DNA of 9,424 nt from JAWOJF01 sp046481785 (lineage in GTDB: Bacteria; Bacteroidota; Ignavibacteria; Ignavibacteriales; Ignavibacteriaceae). A program made the translations under genes and the position numbers. The stretch covers positions 1 to 9,424 of the forward strand of contig JAWOJF010000015.1 in assembly GCA_046481785.1 (NCBI GenBank). The letters run 5' to 3'. This document shows positions 1 to 5,864 of the stretch, piece after piece (the first letter of the stretch is position 1; every line of letters begins with the position of its first letter). The notes under the pieces are model-generated. The model had not been told where the DNA came from and did not search any database. It worked only from the letters and a program-made list of their open reading frames with translations.

Positions 1-119
1 AACGCCTTCGCGATGTCGAGGATGGTTGTCAAGAGCCCCCAGCGCGGACCGAAAGCGATCATGACACTGGTGGCCCCGATGGCGTGCGAGACAAGTTCCG
101 CCTGGCCATCGGTCAGAGG
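1..119 (-). pseudogene. PlsY-like acyltransferase fragment, partial, disrupted upstream
   Basis: Read on the minus strand, this GC-rich stretch gives about 39 sense codons running off the left edge. They include SHAIGATSV, then FGPRWGLLTTILDIAKA. This resembles the N-terminal part of PlsY, the membrane glycerol-3-phosphate acyltransferase that uses acyl-phosphate. There the pattern is SGNIGATN, a short spacer with G..G, and LLD..KG. Here the first motif is altered (SHAIGATS), so activity is doubtful even if the frame is used. In this frame a TGA at 120-122, inside the repeat element, closes the frame, and no start codon lies between that stop and the fragment. The upstream part is therefore missing or replaced by repeat DNA. 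GC is about 63% (69/110), far above the neighbouring genes. It could instead be a diverged PlsY paralogue with an unrecognised start, or the result of an assembly join at the repeat. The family assignment rests on a short match. Confidence 0.4.
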
Positions 120-305
120 TCAGAGATCAGAAGTCAGAGGTCGGAGTTCAGAAGTCAGAGGTCGGAGTTCAGAAGTCAGAGTTCGGAGTTCAGAAGTCGG
201 AGGTCGGAGTTCAGAAGTCAGAGTTCGGAGTTCAGAAGTCAGAGGGTCGGAGGTCGGTCATTGTCTTCTGACCTCTGATCTCTGACCTCTGATCTCTGAC
301 CTCTG
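111..305. repeat. Heptamer-based tandem array with flanking 41-bp inverted repeats
   Basis: Six 21-bp direct units lie end to end at 112-132, 133-153, 154-174, 175-195, 196-216 and 217-237, followed by a degenerate seventh. Each unit is three related 7-mers: GTCAGAG, GTCGGAG and TTCAGAA, with few substitutions between units. The right part (265-305) holds the reverse complement of the same words, alternating GTCAGAG and ATCAGAG. Bases 114-154 and the reverse complement of 265-305 agree at 37 of 41 positions, so the whole can fold into a very long hairpin. Because 21 is a multiple of three, the array stays open in several frames, which is not evidence of coding. It lies 6 bp past the nth stop codon and could serve as its transcription terminator or as a protein-binding array. 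The role is inferred; the repeat structure is read directly. Confidence 0.95.
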
Positions 306-311
306 CTTTAT

Positions 312-1034
312 TTACTCTATGCTGTCAAGCAGCATAAATTTGTTTTCTTTATAAACCGGGACTTTATCCAGGTTTTTATATTCATACTCACAAACTTTTA
401 CCAACGGACAAGCAGAACAAACCGGAACGGCAGGCCTGCAGATTTCCCTTCCAAGACGAATCAGGTTGGTATGGAATGAATGAGCTATACCTTTTGGCAT
501 ATTCTCTTTTAAAATGACGAATGATTTATCGGGTGAGCTTGTATTTACAATTCCAATTCTATTGGTAGTACGGTGTACATGTGTATCAACCGGACAAATA
601 TTTCTCCTGAGTGAAAACTGCAATACACAACTTGCAGTTTTAACCCCCACCCCGCCAAAGTGAGTTAGTTCTTCAAGAATTTCGTCATCACTTTTATCCT
701 TAAGGAAATCCAGGGAAATTTTTCCTTTTTCTTTTAGGACAGAAGTTAAAAAGTTTTTTATAGCAGCAGACTTCTGTTTTCCGAGTCCCGCCACTTTAAT
801 AAGGGACTCAATCCTTTGCCTTGGCTGCCGGGCGGCTTCATCCCATGTTTTAAACTTTTCTTTTAGCTTTTGAAAGGCTTTATATGAATTTTTATCATTA
901 GTATTTTGCGAGAGTATAGTGGCAATAAGCATATCAACAGGATCAGGCGGAATATCAGGTCGGGGAGGAATTCCGTATTTTTCAATTAATAGTTGATTAA
1001 CCTTTTTTATTTTCTTCTCAATACTTTTTATCAT
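312..1034 (-). CDS. nth: Endonuclease III, DNA glycosylase/AP lyase
   Basis: A 240-residue base-excision repair enzyme of the HhH-GPD family. It removes oxidised pyrimidines from DNA and cleaves the abasic site. The helix-hairpin-helix carries GGVGVKTA with the expected catalytic lysine K132, and CPVDTHVHR supplies the catalytic aspartate D150. Near the C-terminus four cysteines, C199, C206, C209 and C215, fit the C-X6-C-X2-C-X5-C loop of the [4Fe-4S] cluster. LSQNTND at 41-47 is the counterpart of the LSAQ.TD helix in E. coli Nth. The length is slightly above that of E. coli Nth because of a short C-terminal tail. The ATG at 1034 is chosen as the only start that keeps the N-terminal helix; no clear Shine-Dalgarno precedes it. 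It is divergent from glmM across 76 AT-rich bases, and its stop is 6 bp from the heptamer array. Both catalytic residues and all cluster ligands are intact. Confidence 0.93.
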   Translation of the reverse strand: MIKSIEKKIKKVNQLLIEKYGIPPRPDIPPDPVDMLIATILSQNTNDKNSYKAFQKLKEKFKTWDEAARQPRQRIESLIKVAGLGKQKSAAIKNFLTSVLKEKGKISLDFLKDKSDDEILEELTHFGGVGVKTASCVLQFSLRRNICPVDTHVHRTTNRIGIVNTSSPDKSFVILKENMPKGIAHSFHTNLIRLGREICRPAVPVCSACPLVKVCEYEYKNLDKVPVYKENKFMLLDSIE

Positions 1035-1098
1035 TGTATAAGCATTTTAAAATGATATTACAAGTTACTAATAAACAATAAAATTTTTCCAGTAAACT

Positions 1099-1105
1099 GA
1101 AGGAG
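1099..1105 (+). promoter_or_regulatory. Strong Shine-Dalgarno of glmM
   Basis: GAAGGAG lies 5 nt before the glmM ATG at 1111. It is the clearest ribosome binding site in the window and fixes that start. Most other genes here have weak sites or none. Confidence 0.75.
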
Positions 1106-1110
1106 AATAA

Positions 1111-2463
1111 ATGCCCACACTAATGGTTAGTATTTCGGGGATACGCGGTATTGTTGGGGATGGCCTGGATCCCCAGGTACTGGTTAAGTTCACTTCAGCC
1201 TATGCTGATTTTATTAAAACAGGTACTGTTGTTATCGGCAGGGACGCAAGAATCTCAGGAGAAATGGTAAATTCAGTAGTAACCGGAACCCTGCTGGCTA
1301 AAGGGCTGAATGTGATTGATATAGGCATCTGCCCCACTCCTACAGTTCAGTATACTGTTAAAACTCTTTCTGCAAACGGCGGTATTGCAATATCGGCAAG
1401 TCATAATCCCAACGAATGGAACGCATTAAAATTGTTAAATGCTACCGGGCAATTTATGACTCCTGAAGAAAATTTTGAACTCCTGGAGCTGCTTAATACT
1501 TCAGAGAATACTTTCAAGAGCTGGAACGAACTCGGTAAGCTGACTAAATATGAAGAAGGTTTGCAGAGACATGTAAAGGATGTACTTAGCCTTAAGTATA
1601 TTAATGTGGAAGCCATCAGGAAACGAAAATTTAAAGTACTTGTGGATTGTGTTAATGGCGCCGGCGTATATGTTATACCTGACCTTCTGAAACAATTTGG
1701 TTGTGAAGTATATGAAATTAATTGTGAACGCACAGGAATTTTCCCCCGTTTTCCTGAGCCGGTTCCGGAAAATTTAACTGAAACGATGAAAGCTGTTGTA
1801 GAAACCAAAGCAGATATTGGTGTTGTTGTTGATCCTGATGTTGACAGGCTTGTACTAATAACAAATGAAGGAAACCCTTTCAGCGAGGAAAATACTATAA
1901 CAAGTGCTGTAAAATTTATTCTTTCGAAAGAAAAGGGGAATGCAGTTGTTAACCTGTCCACGACAAGGGCTGTTGATGATGTAGCCGCACAACATGGCAG
2001 TAAAGTTTACCGCTCGCCTGTTGGAGAAGCTAATGTTGTAAAAAAAATGAAAGAGGTAAATGCAGTAATAGGTGGAGAAGGAAGTGGCGGTGTTATTTAT
2101 CCCGCTTTACATTATGGAAGAGATGCCCTCATAGGAATTGCCCTCACCCTGCAGCACTTGCTTGAGTTTGGCGGCACAATTGCCGAACTGAAAAAATCGT
2201 TACCTGAATATTTTATTGCTAAAAAGAAGATAGTACTTGGAGATGTTAATCCTGATGATGTTGTTAATAAAATTAAACTTAAATATGAAAAAGAAAAGAT
2301 TAATACAGAAGACGGTTTAAGAATTGATTTTGATGACCACTGGGTGCATTTCCGGAAATCTAATACGGAGCCGATAATAAGAATAATTACAGAAGCTAAA
2401 GATCAGGATAATGCTGAAAGTTTATCTCAGAAATATTTTGATGAAATTAAGGCCCTTACCTAG
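1111..2463 (+). CDS. glmM: Phosphoglucosamine mutase (alpha-D-phosphohexomutase family)
   Basis: A cytosolic mutase of 450 residues, the normal length for the family. It probably converts glucosamine-6-phosphate to glucosamine-1-phosphate on the route to UDP-GlcNAc, for peptidoglycan and lipopolysaccharide. All four family loops are present in order: the phosphoserine loop ISASHNP with S97; the metal loop DPDVDR with D241, D243 and D245; the sugar loop GEGSGG around E323 and S325; and the phosphate-binding loop RKSNTEP at 415-421. The N-terminus SISGIRGIVG is the usual opening. GEGSGG and RKSNTEP differ from the GE.SGH and RPSGTEP of classical enterobacterial GlmM. From memory they are common in Bacteroidota-type enzymes annotated as GlmM, so a phosphomannomutase/phosphoglucomutase activity cannot be excluded. 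The start is fixed by GAAGGAG. The TAG stop is the first triplet of the downstream inverted repeat. Confidence 0.88.
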   Translation: MPTLMVSISGIRGIVGDGLDPQVLVKFTSAYADFIKTGTVVIGRDARISGEMVNSVVTGTLLAKGLNVIDIGICPTPTVQYTVKTLSANGGIAISASHNPNEWNALKLLNATGQFMTPEENFELLELLNTSENTFKSWNELGKLTKYEEGLQRHVKDVLSLKYINVEAIRKRKFKVLVDCVNGAGVYVIPDLLKQFGCEVYEINCERTGIFPRFPEPVPENLTETMKAVVETKADIGVVVDPDVDRLVLITNEGNPFSEENTITSAVKFILSKEKGNAVVNLSTTRAVDDVAAQHGSKVYRSPVGEANVVKKMKEVNAVIGGEGSGGVIYPALHYGRDALIGIALTLQHLLEFGGTIAELKKSLPEYFIAKKKIVLGDVNPDDVVNKIKLKYEKEKINTEDGLRIDFDDHWVHFRKSNTEPIIRIITEAKDQDNAESLSQKYFDEIKALT

Positions 2464-2531
2464 TATTGAGTACTGAGTATTGAGATAAAAACATTTAGGT
2501 CTCAATACTTATATCTCAATACTCGATACTA
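2461..2531. repeat. Stop-to-stop heptamer inverted repeat, probable bidirectional terminator
   Basis: This fills the convergent junction between glmM and the DUF58 gene. The left arm reads TA followed by GTATTGA, GTACTGA, GTATTGA and GATAAAA. The right arm on the minus strand reads TA followed by GTATCGA, GTATTGA, GATATAA and GTATTGA. Bases 2461-2476 pair with 2516-2531 with one G-T wobble and one mismatch. Bases 2477-2485 pair perfectly with 2500-2508 around a 14-nt loop. The strands are offset by a 7-nt bulge (2509-2515), exactly one heptamer. Both outer ends are TAG, and each is the stop codon of the gene entering the element. The symmetry suits a terminator working in both directions, although no clear T-tract follows the stem. 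The terminator role is inferred. Confidence 0.85.
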
Positions 2532-3437
2532 GTAAAGCATCCTTCTTTTTTGTATATAGGAATAGAGGGCTTTGTCGAAGGGAGTTGAAGTTTCAATAAT
2601 ATTGTAGTCTATACCTGAATTCAGGCATTCAGTTTTAAGTTTTGAAATAAACTGCTCCATCGCTTCTTTATATGCTTTTTGTATCTGGTATGGCTGAGTT
2701 GTTATTTCATCGGCAGTTTCAATATCCTTAAAAACGGCATCAGCTCCAAAGGCAAAACTGCGTTCCAGCGGATCAAGTACCTGGAAAACTATTACTTCAT
2801 TCTTGTTATATCTGAAATGCTTTAATGCCGATAGCACAGAATCGATATTGTCAAAAAAATCGGATACAATTATTACTAATCCTCTCCTTTTAATTTTTTC
2901 AGCAATAGAATTAAGACTTGATGATGTATTTGTTTTATCAGAAGCCGTAACCGATGCCAGTGTTTTCAGAATTTCCTGAAGATAACTTCTAGTGGATTTA
3001 GGGGGAAGATATTTATGTATTTTCTCGGCATAAAGCGAGAGTCCAACTGCATCCTGCTGCTTAACCATAAGATAACTTAATGCAGCTATAAGAGTAGAGG
3101 CATATTCAAGTTTGCTAATATTCCCTTCTGAAGCATAAGACATGGACTTGCTGGTATCAAAAATAATATAGCTTTTCAGGTTAGTTTCTTCTTCATACTG
3201 CTTAATTACATAACGTTCGGTTTTACCATATACCTTCCAGTCAACATCCCTAAGATTATCCCCCTGCATATATGGCCTGTGTTCGGTAAACTCAACACTA
3301 AAACCGTGGAAGGGACTGCGGTGCATGCCTACCATAAATCCTTCCACTATAAACCTTGCCCTTAGTTCAAGGGAATTCAGTCTTGATACAACTGAAGGCT
3401 TTAAATATTTAAGATAGTCGTTAGGGGATTGGTCCAT
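2529..3437 (-). CDS. DUF58 domain protein with von Willebrand A-like fold
   Basis: A 302-residue soluble protein of the DUF58 family. The signature GDNLRDVDWKVYGKTERYVI begins at residue 59 and is followed by YEEE. A metal-ion-dependent adhesion site follows: D94-T-S96-K-S98 (DxSxS). VSDFFD at 191-196 is a likely later metal-site loop. Family members usually sit beside a MoxR-type AAA ATPase and are thought to assist in assembling or activating envelope proteins; no moxR is visible here. No signal peptide or membrane segment is seen, so a cytoplasmic location is likely. The ATG at 3437 overlaps the stop of the upstream lipoprotein gene by one base (TGATG), which indicates translational coupling. 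The TAG stop coincides with the edge of the heptamer repeat. The exact partner and role are unknown. Confidence 0.85.
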   Translation of the reverse strand: MDQSPNDYLKYLKPSVVSRLNSLELRARFIVEGFMVGMHRSPFHGFSVEFTEHRPYMQGDNLRDVDWKVYGKTERYVIKQYEEETNLKSYIIFDTSKSMSYASEGNISKLEYASTLIAALSYLMVKQQDAVGLSLYAEKIHKYLPPKSTRSYLQEILKTLASVTASDKTNTSSSLNSIAEKIKRRGLVIIVSDFFDNIDSVLSALKHFRYNKNEVIVFQVLDPLERSFAFGADAVFKDIETADEITTQPYQIQKAYKEAMEQFISKLKTECLNSGIDYNIIETSTPFDKALYSYIQKRRMLY

Positions 3438-3946
3438 CAGGTACCGGTGGAAAGTTTTTTCTTATTTATAATTTCTTCGGGGGTTAGTCCCATATTATCA
3501 AGTTCCTGCCTTGCAGCAACAGCAAGCTTATCTTCCGGATATTTTGAAAGGAACAGATTATATGTTTCGGTTGCTTCTCTGAATTTTTTCAATTCATTGG
3601 CAAGTATAAAACCAGACATGAAAAGTGACTTAGGTGCTTCTTCACTATCAGGATATTTTTCATAAACTTCTCTATAAATTTTTGAAGCCTTTTCTAGAGA
3701 TTCCCTGGGCGATAAGTTTTTTACTAATCTGTTCTGATATAAAGCAGCCTTTTCATATATAGCCGTCGGAGCAAGTTTACTTTCAGGAAACTCTTTAACA
3801 AGATTATCGTAAGTCACTATTGCTTCGGGAACATTGCCGTTTTTTATATGTTCTTCAGCCGCTGTTTTATAATCAGAATCCTTTTTTGTATTGCAGCCTG
3901 CAATAACAATTACTGCAAAAGCTAAAAACGTTAAATTTTTTTTCAT
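3437..3946 (-). CDS. TPR lipoprotein (BamD/YbgF-like repeats)
   Basis: A 169-residue protein with a lipoprotein signal: MKKN, a hydrophobic stretch, then VIAGC with the lipidated cysteine C18. The mature part is almost all helical and carries about three tetratricopeptide-type repeats, roughly at 24-56, 84-102 and 106-138. Each ends in a phrase like EFPESKLAP, KYPDSEEAP or KYPEDKLAV. This spacing and the Y-x-x-x-x-x-(F/Y)P pattern resemble BamD, YbgF/CpoB and related envelope scaffold proteins. It is shorter than BamD, and no specific identity is claimed. It is probably periplasmic and anchored by lipid to a membrane. A weak AGGG lies a few bases before the ATG. Its stop overlaps the DUF58 start, so the two proteins are made from one transcript and may act together. 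Confidence 0.82.
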   Translation of the reverse strand: MKKNLTFLAFAVIVIAGCNTKKDSDYKTAAEEHIKNGNVPEAIVTYDNLVKEFPESKLAPTAIYEKAALYQNRLVKNLSPRESLEKASKIYREVYEKYPDSEEAPKSLFMSGFILANELKKFREATETYNLFLSKYPEDKLAVAARQELDNMGLTPEEIINKKKLSTGT

Positions 3947-3959
3947 TTCGCCCTATATA

Positions 3960-4076
3960 TTATGAAATAACCACTATTAACTTATCAAAATAGTGCTGAA
4001 CACGCAATGTGACCCCTTCTAATCGCCCTAAAGGATTATACTGTTTTTAACGCTTTTCCACCGGAATATCAGTCAT
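3960..4076 (-). pseudogene. Possible remnant of an EF-Tu domain 2-like small protein
   Basis: Within the 135-bp gap after purE, the minus strand has an ATG at 4076 giving nine codons (MTDIPVEKR) to a TAA at 4047-4049. The same frame then stays open for 28 codons to a TAA at 3960-3962. The second part contains RVQHYFDKLIVVI, which is similar in shape to the G-K-V-T-H-Y-F-D-K-I-x-V-A-V core of small EF-Tu domain 2-like proteins. The rest of such a protein is absent. A 28-codon open run can occur by chance, so this is weak. The same gap holds TATAAT (minus strand, 4035-4040) and a 7-bp inverted repeat, CACTATT at 3972-3978 with AATAGTG at 3989-3995. It could therefore simply be a promoter region for the lipoprotein operon. 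Confidence 0.22.
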
Positions 4077-4081
4077 TTTTA

Positions 4082-4576
4082 CTATTGCGGGATATTTTTA
4101 TTCTTATTCATTGATTCTTCTTCCAGTTTCTTTTTATATTCAATCATCTTCTTGATAAGAATTTCGTCACTTGAAGCCATTATCTGAAAAGCTAAGAGGC
4201 CGGCATTTTTTGCCTGGTTAATACCAACAGTAGCAACCGGAACACCACCGGGCATCTGAACAATTGATAAAAGTGAATCCATGCCCTCAAGTGATTTTGA
4301 TTTAACAGGAACTCCAATTACGGGCAAGGGAGAGTATGCAGCGACCATACCGGGTAAATGAGCTGCGCCTCCTGCACCGGCAATAATAACTTTTAACCCT
4401 CTTTCATGAGCAGATGATGCATATTCTGCGGTATACCTTGGGGTACGGTGTGCAGATACAATTTTAATTTCATAAGGAACTGCAAATTCATCCAGTACTT
4501 TTGCAGCTTCGTTCATTACCGGAAGATCTGAATCACTCCCCATTATTATTCCTACTAGAGGTTTTTTGTTTTGCAT
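4082..4576 (-). CDS. purE: N5-carboxyaminoimidazole ribonucleotide mutase
   Basis: A class I PurE of 164 residues, the usual length. It converts N5-CAIR to CAIR in de novo purine synthesis. Family motifs appear in order: GIIMGSDSD at 9-17 binds the ribonucleotide phosphate; SAHRTP at 41-46 contains the expected catalytic histidine H43; AGAGGAAHLPGM runs from 66 to 77; and SIVQMPGGVPVATV runs from 104 to 117. The last 15 or so residues are a lysine-rich tail and are not conserved. The ATG lies 28 nt after the purK stop, with a GGAAG Shine-Dalgarno four bases upstream. The gene is therefore in one transcription unit with purK, whose product it consumes. A dependence on PurK is what distinguishes the bacterial mutase from the animal carboxylase. 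Confidence 0.95.
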   Translation of the reverse strand: MQNKKPLVGIIMGSDSDLPVMNEAAKVLDEFAVPYEIKIVSAHRTPRYTAEYASSAHERGLKVIIAGAGGAAHLPGMVAAYSPLPVIGVPVKSKSLEGMDSLLSIVQMPGGVPVATVGINQAKNAGLLAFQIMASSDEILIKKMIEYKKKLEEESMNKNKNIPQ

Positions 4577-4604
4577 AATTCTTCCATTTATAATTATCGC
4601 ACTG

Positions 4605-5738
4605 TTATATTATTATTTTCTGTTCTATTTTTCGTGCCTGTTTTATAATTTCTTCCCGGTTCTCACCAAGTAGAGTAATGTGCCCCATTTTTCTTCCAAT
4701 TCTTGATTTTGCCTTTCCATATATGTGAATATGAACATTCTCATTGCTAAAAGCTTCGTAATAATTTTCTATAATCCCCTCACCTTCTTTTTTACCAAGA
4801 AGATTGATCATAACAGCATGAGGTTTAATCATCCGGGTTGAGCCAAGGGGCATATCCAAAACAGAACGGATATGATTTTCGAATTGAGAAGTTGTGCAGG
4901 CCTCAATAGTATAATGCCCAGAATTATGGGGACGGGGAGCCATTTCATTTACCAGAATTTCATTCTCTTTAAGGAACATTTCTACTCCGAAAATCCCGAA
5001 ACCATTAACTGCTTTAACTGATTCAACTGCAATTTCTCCTGCTTGTTTATATAAACTATTTCTTATATCTGCGGGAGCAATTACTGTATGGCAAATATGG
5101 TTCTTCTGTATGGTTTGAACAACCGGATACACCTTTATTTCTTTTGTTGTTCTTGCAACCATTACAGCAAGCTCCATTTCAAAACGAACAAACTGTTCCG
5201 CAAGGAGTCTCCGGTGACGCGAAGTAAGCTTTTCGAGCCCGTTATGATAATCACTTTCACTTTTTACATCGTGGTTGCCATAACCATCATATCCCATTTT
5301 CCTTGATTTAAGTATAAAGTTTTTTCCAAGAACAGATGATAAATTTTGATATGTAGAATTCTCAGTTACCTCTGCAAACACCGGAACAGGAATATTATTA
5401 TTAACAAGGGTCTGCTTTTGGATCAGTTTATCCTGTATTAAGGAGATTGTTTCAGATGAAGGGAGAACCTTTTTACCAAGGTTTTCAATAAACTCAAGCC
5501 GGTGGTAATTAACAAATTCATTTTCAAGTGTTATTATATTACATTCATGCACAAACTGCTTTACCACTTCTTCATCATGGAACCAGCCTGCAAACTCATG
5601 TTTGGTGATCTGTCCGGCAGGAGAATGTGCTTCTTTTTCCAGAATAGAAACATCAAACCCAAGTTTATATGCCTGATAGGCAGACATTCGGGCAAGCTGA
5701 CCACCACCAAGAATGCCTATTCTTATACGTTTACTCAA
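4605..5738 (-). CDS. purK: N5-carboxyaminoimidazole ribonucleotide synthase, TTG start
   Basis: An ATP-grasp enzyme of 377 residues that makes N5-CAIR from AIR, ATP and bicarbonate, feeding PurE. GILGGGQLARM at 8-18 is the N-terminal nucleotide-binding-like turn. QDKLIQK at 102-108 and KSRKMGYDGYGN at 144-155 open the ATP-grasp domain. EQFVRFEMELAVMVAR starts at 181. NEMAPRPHNSGH at 264-275 is the metal and phosphate loop, followed by GRKMGHITLLG at 348-358. The start is TTG at 5738. An in-frame stop lies 18 nt upstream of it with no ATG between, and the first downstream ATG (codon 18) would cut away the GILGGGQL motif. A weak GGA lies 6 nt before the TTG. purK precedes purE here, the reverse of the E. 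coli order. It follows comEC after 126 bp and probably has its own promoter. Confidence 0.94.
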   Translation of the reverse strand: MSKRIRIGILGGGQLARMSAYQAYKLGFDVSILEKEAHSPAGQITKHEFAGWFHDEEVVKQFVHECNIITLENEFVNYHRLEFIENLGKKVLPSSETISLIQDKLIQKQTLVNNNIPVPVFAEVTENSTYQNLSSVLGKNFILKSRKMGYDGYGNHDVKSESDYHNGLEKLTSRHRRLLAEQFVRFEMELAVMVARTTKEIKVYPVVQTIQKNHICHTVIAPADIRNSLYKQAGEIAVESVKAVNGFGIFGVEMFLKENEILVNEMAPRPHNSGHYTIEACTTSQFENHIRSVLDMPLGSTRMIKPHAVMINLLGKKEGEGIIENYYEAFSNENVHIHIYGKAKSRIGRKMGHITLLGENREEIIKQARKIEQKIII

Positions 5739-5791
5739 TATTTGTCCGTTTTTTTATGCACAAAACTATCAGTAAGAATTCAGAAAACAAA

Positions 5792-5797
5792 ATTATA
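5792..5797 (-). promoter_or_regulatory. Candidate -10 box for purKE
   Basis: TATAAT on the minus strand lies 53 bp before the purK TTG, in the 126-bp gap after comEC. The box with its flanks, TATAATTTTG, also contains TAATTTTG, which fits the TAnnTTTG -7 element described for Bacteroidota sigma factors. At the 17-bp spacing the -35 position is TTAAAC, only a half match to TTGACA. No start-site data are available, so this is a candidate only. Nothing else is recognised in the gap. Confidence 0.28.
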
Positions 5798-5864
5798 AGG
5801 TTAAAAGATTGCCGGTTTAATAAGATGGTGGAAATTCATAGTTTTGATAATATCCGGAAAGTTC

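Noticed and set aside
13..285. Plus-strand open frame of 90 codons across the repeat array, and a second overlapping frame at 84-278
   Set aside because: The repeats are multiples of three bases long, so several frames stay open automatically. The products are low-complexity Ser-Glu-Val-Arg runs with no ribosome binding site, and the GC-rich start reads better on the minus strand.
112..305. CRISPR array
   Set aside because: The 21-bp units are contiguous with no unique spacers, and no cas genes are present.
1035..1110. Defined promoters for nth and glmM in the shared 76-bp spacer
   Set aside because: The spacer is AT-rich and must hold start signals, but no -35/-10 pair or TAnnTTTG element stood out clearly enough to place.
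1401..1961. Minus-strand open frame of 186 codons inside glmM
   Set aside because: It is antisense to the conserved GlmM catalytic core and shows no recognisable protein features of its own.
3972..3995. Hairpin CACTATT/AATAGTG as terminator or operator
   Set aside because: The stem is only 7 AT-rich pairs around a 10-nt loop with no T-tract. It is too weak to call as a separate feature.
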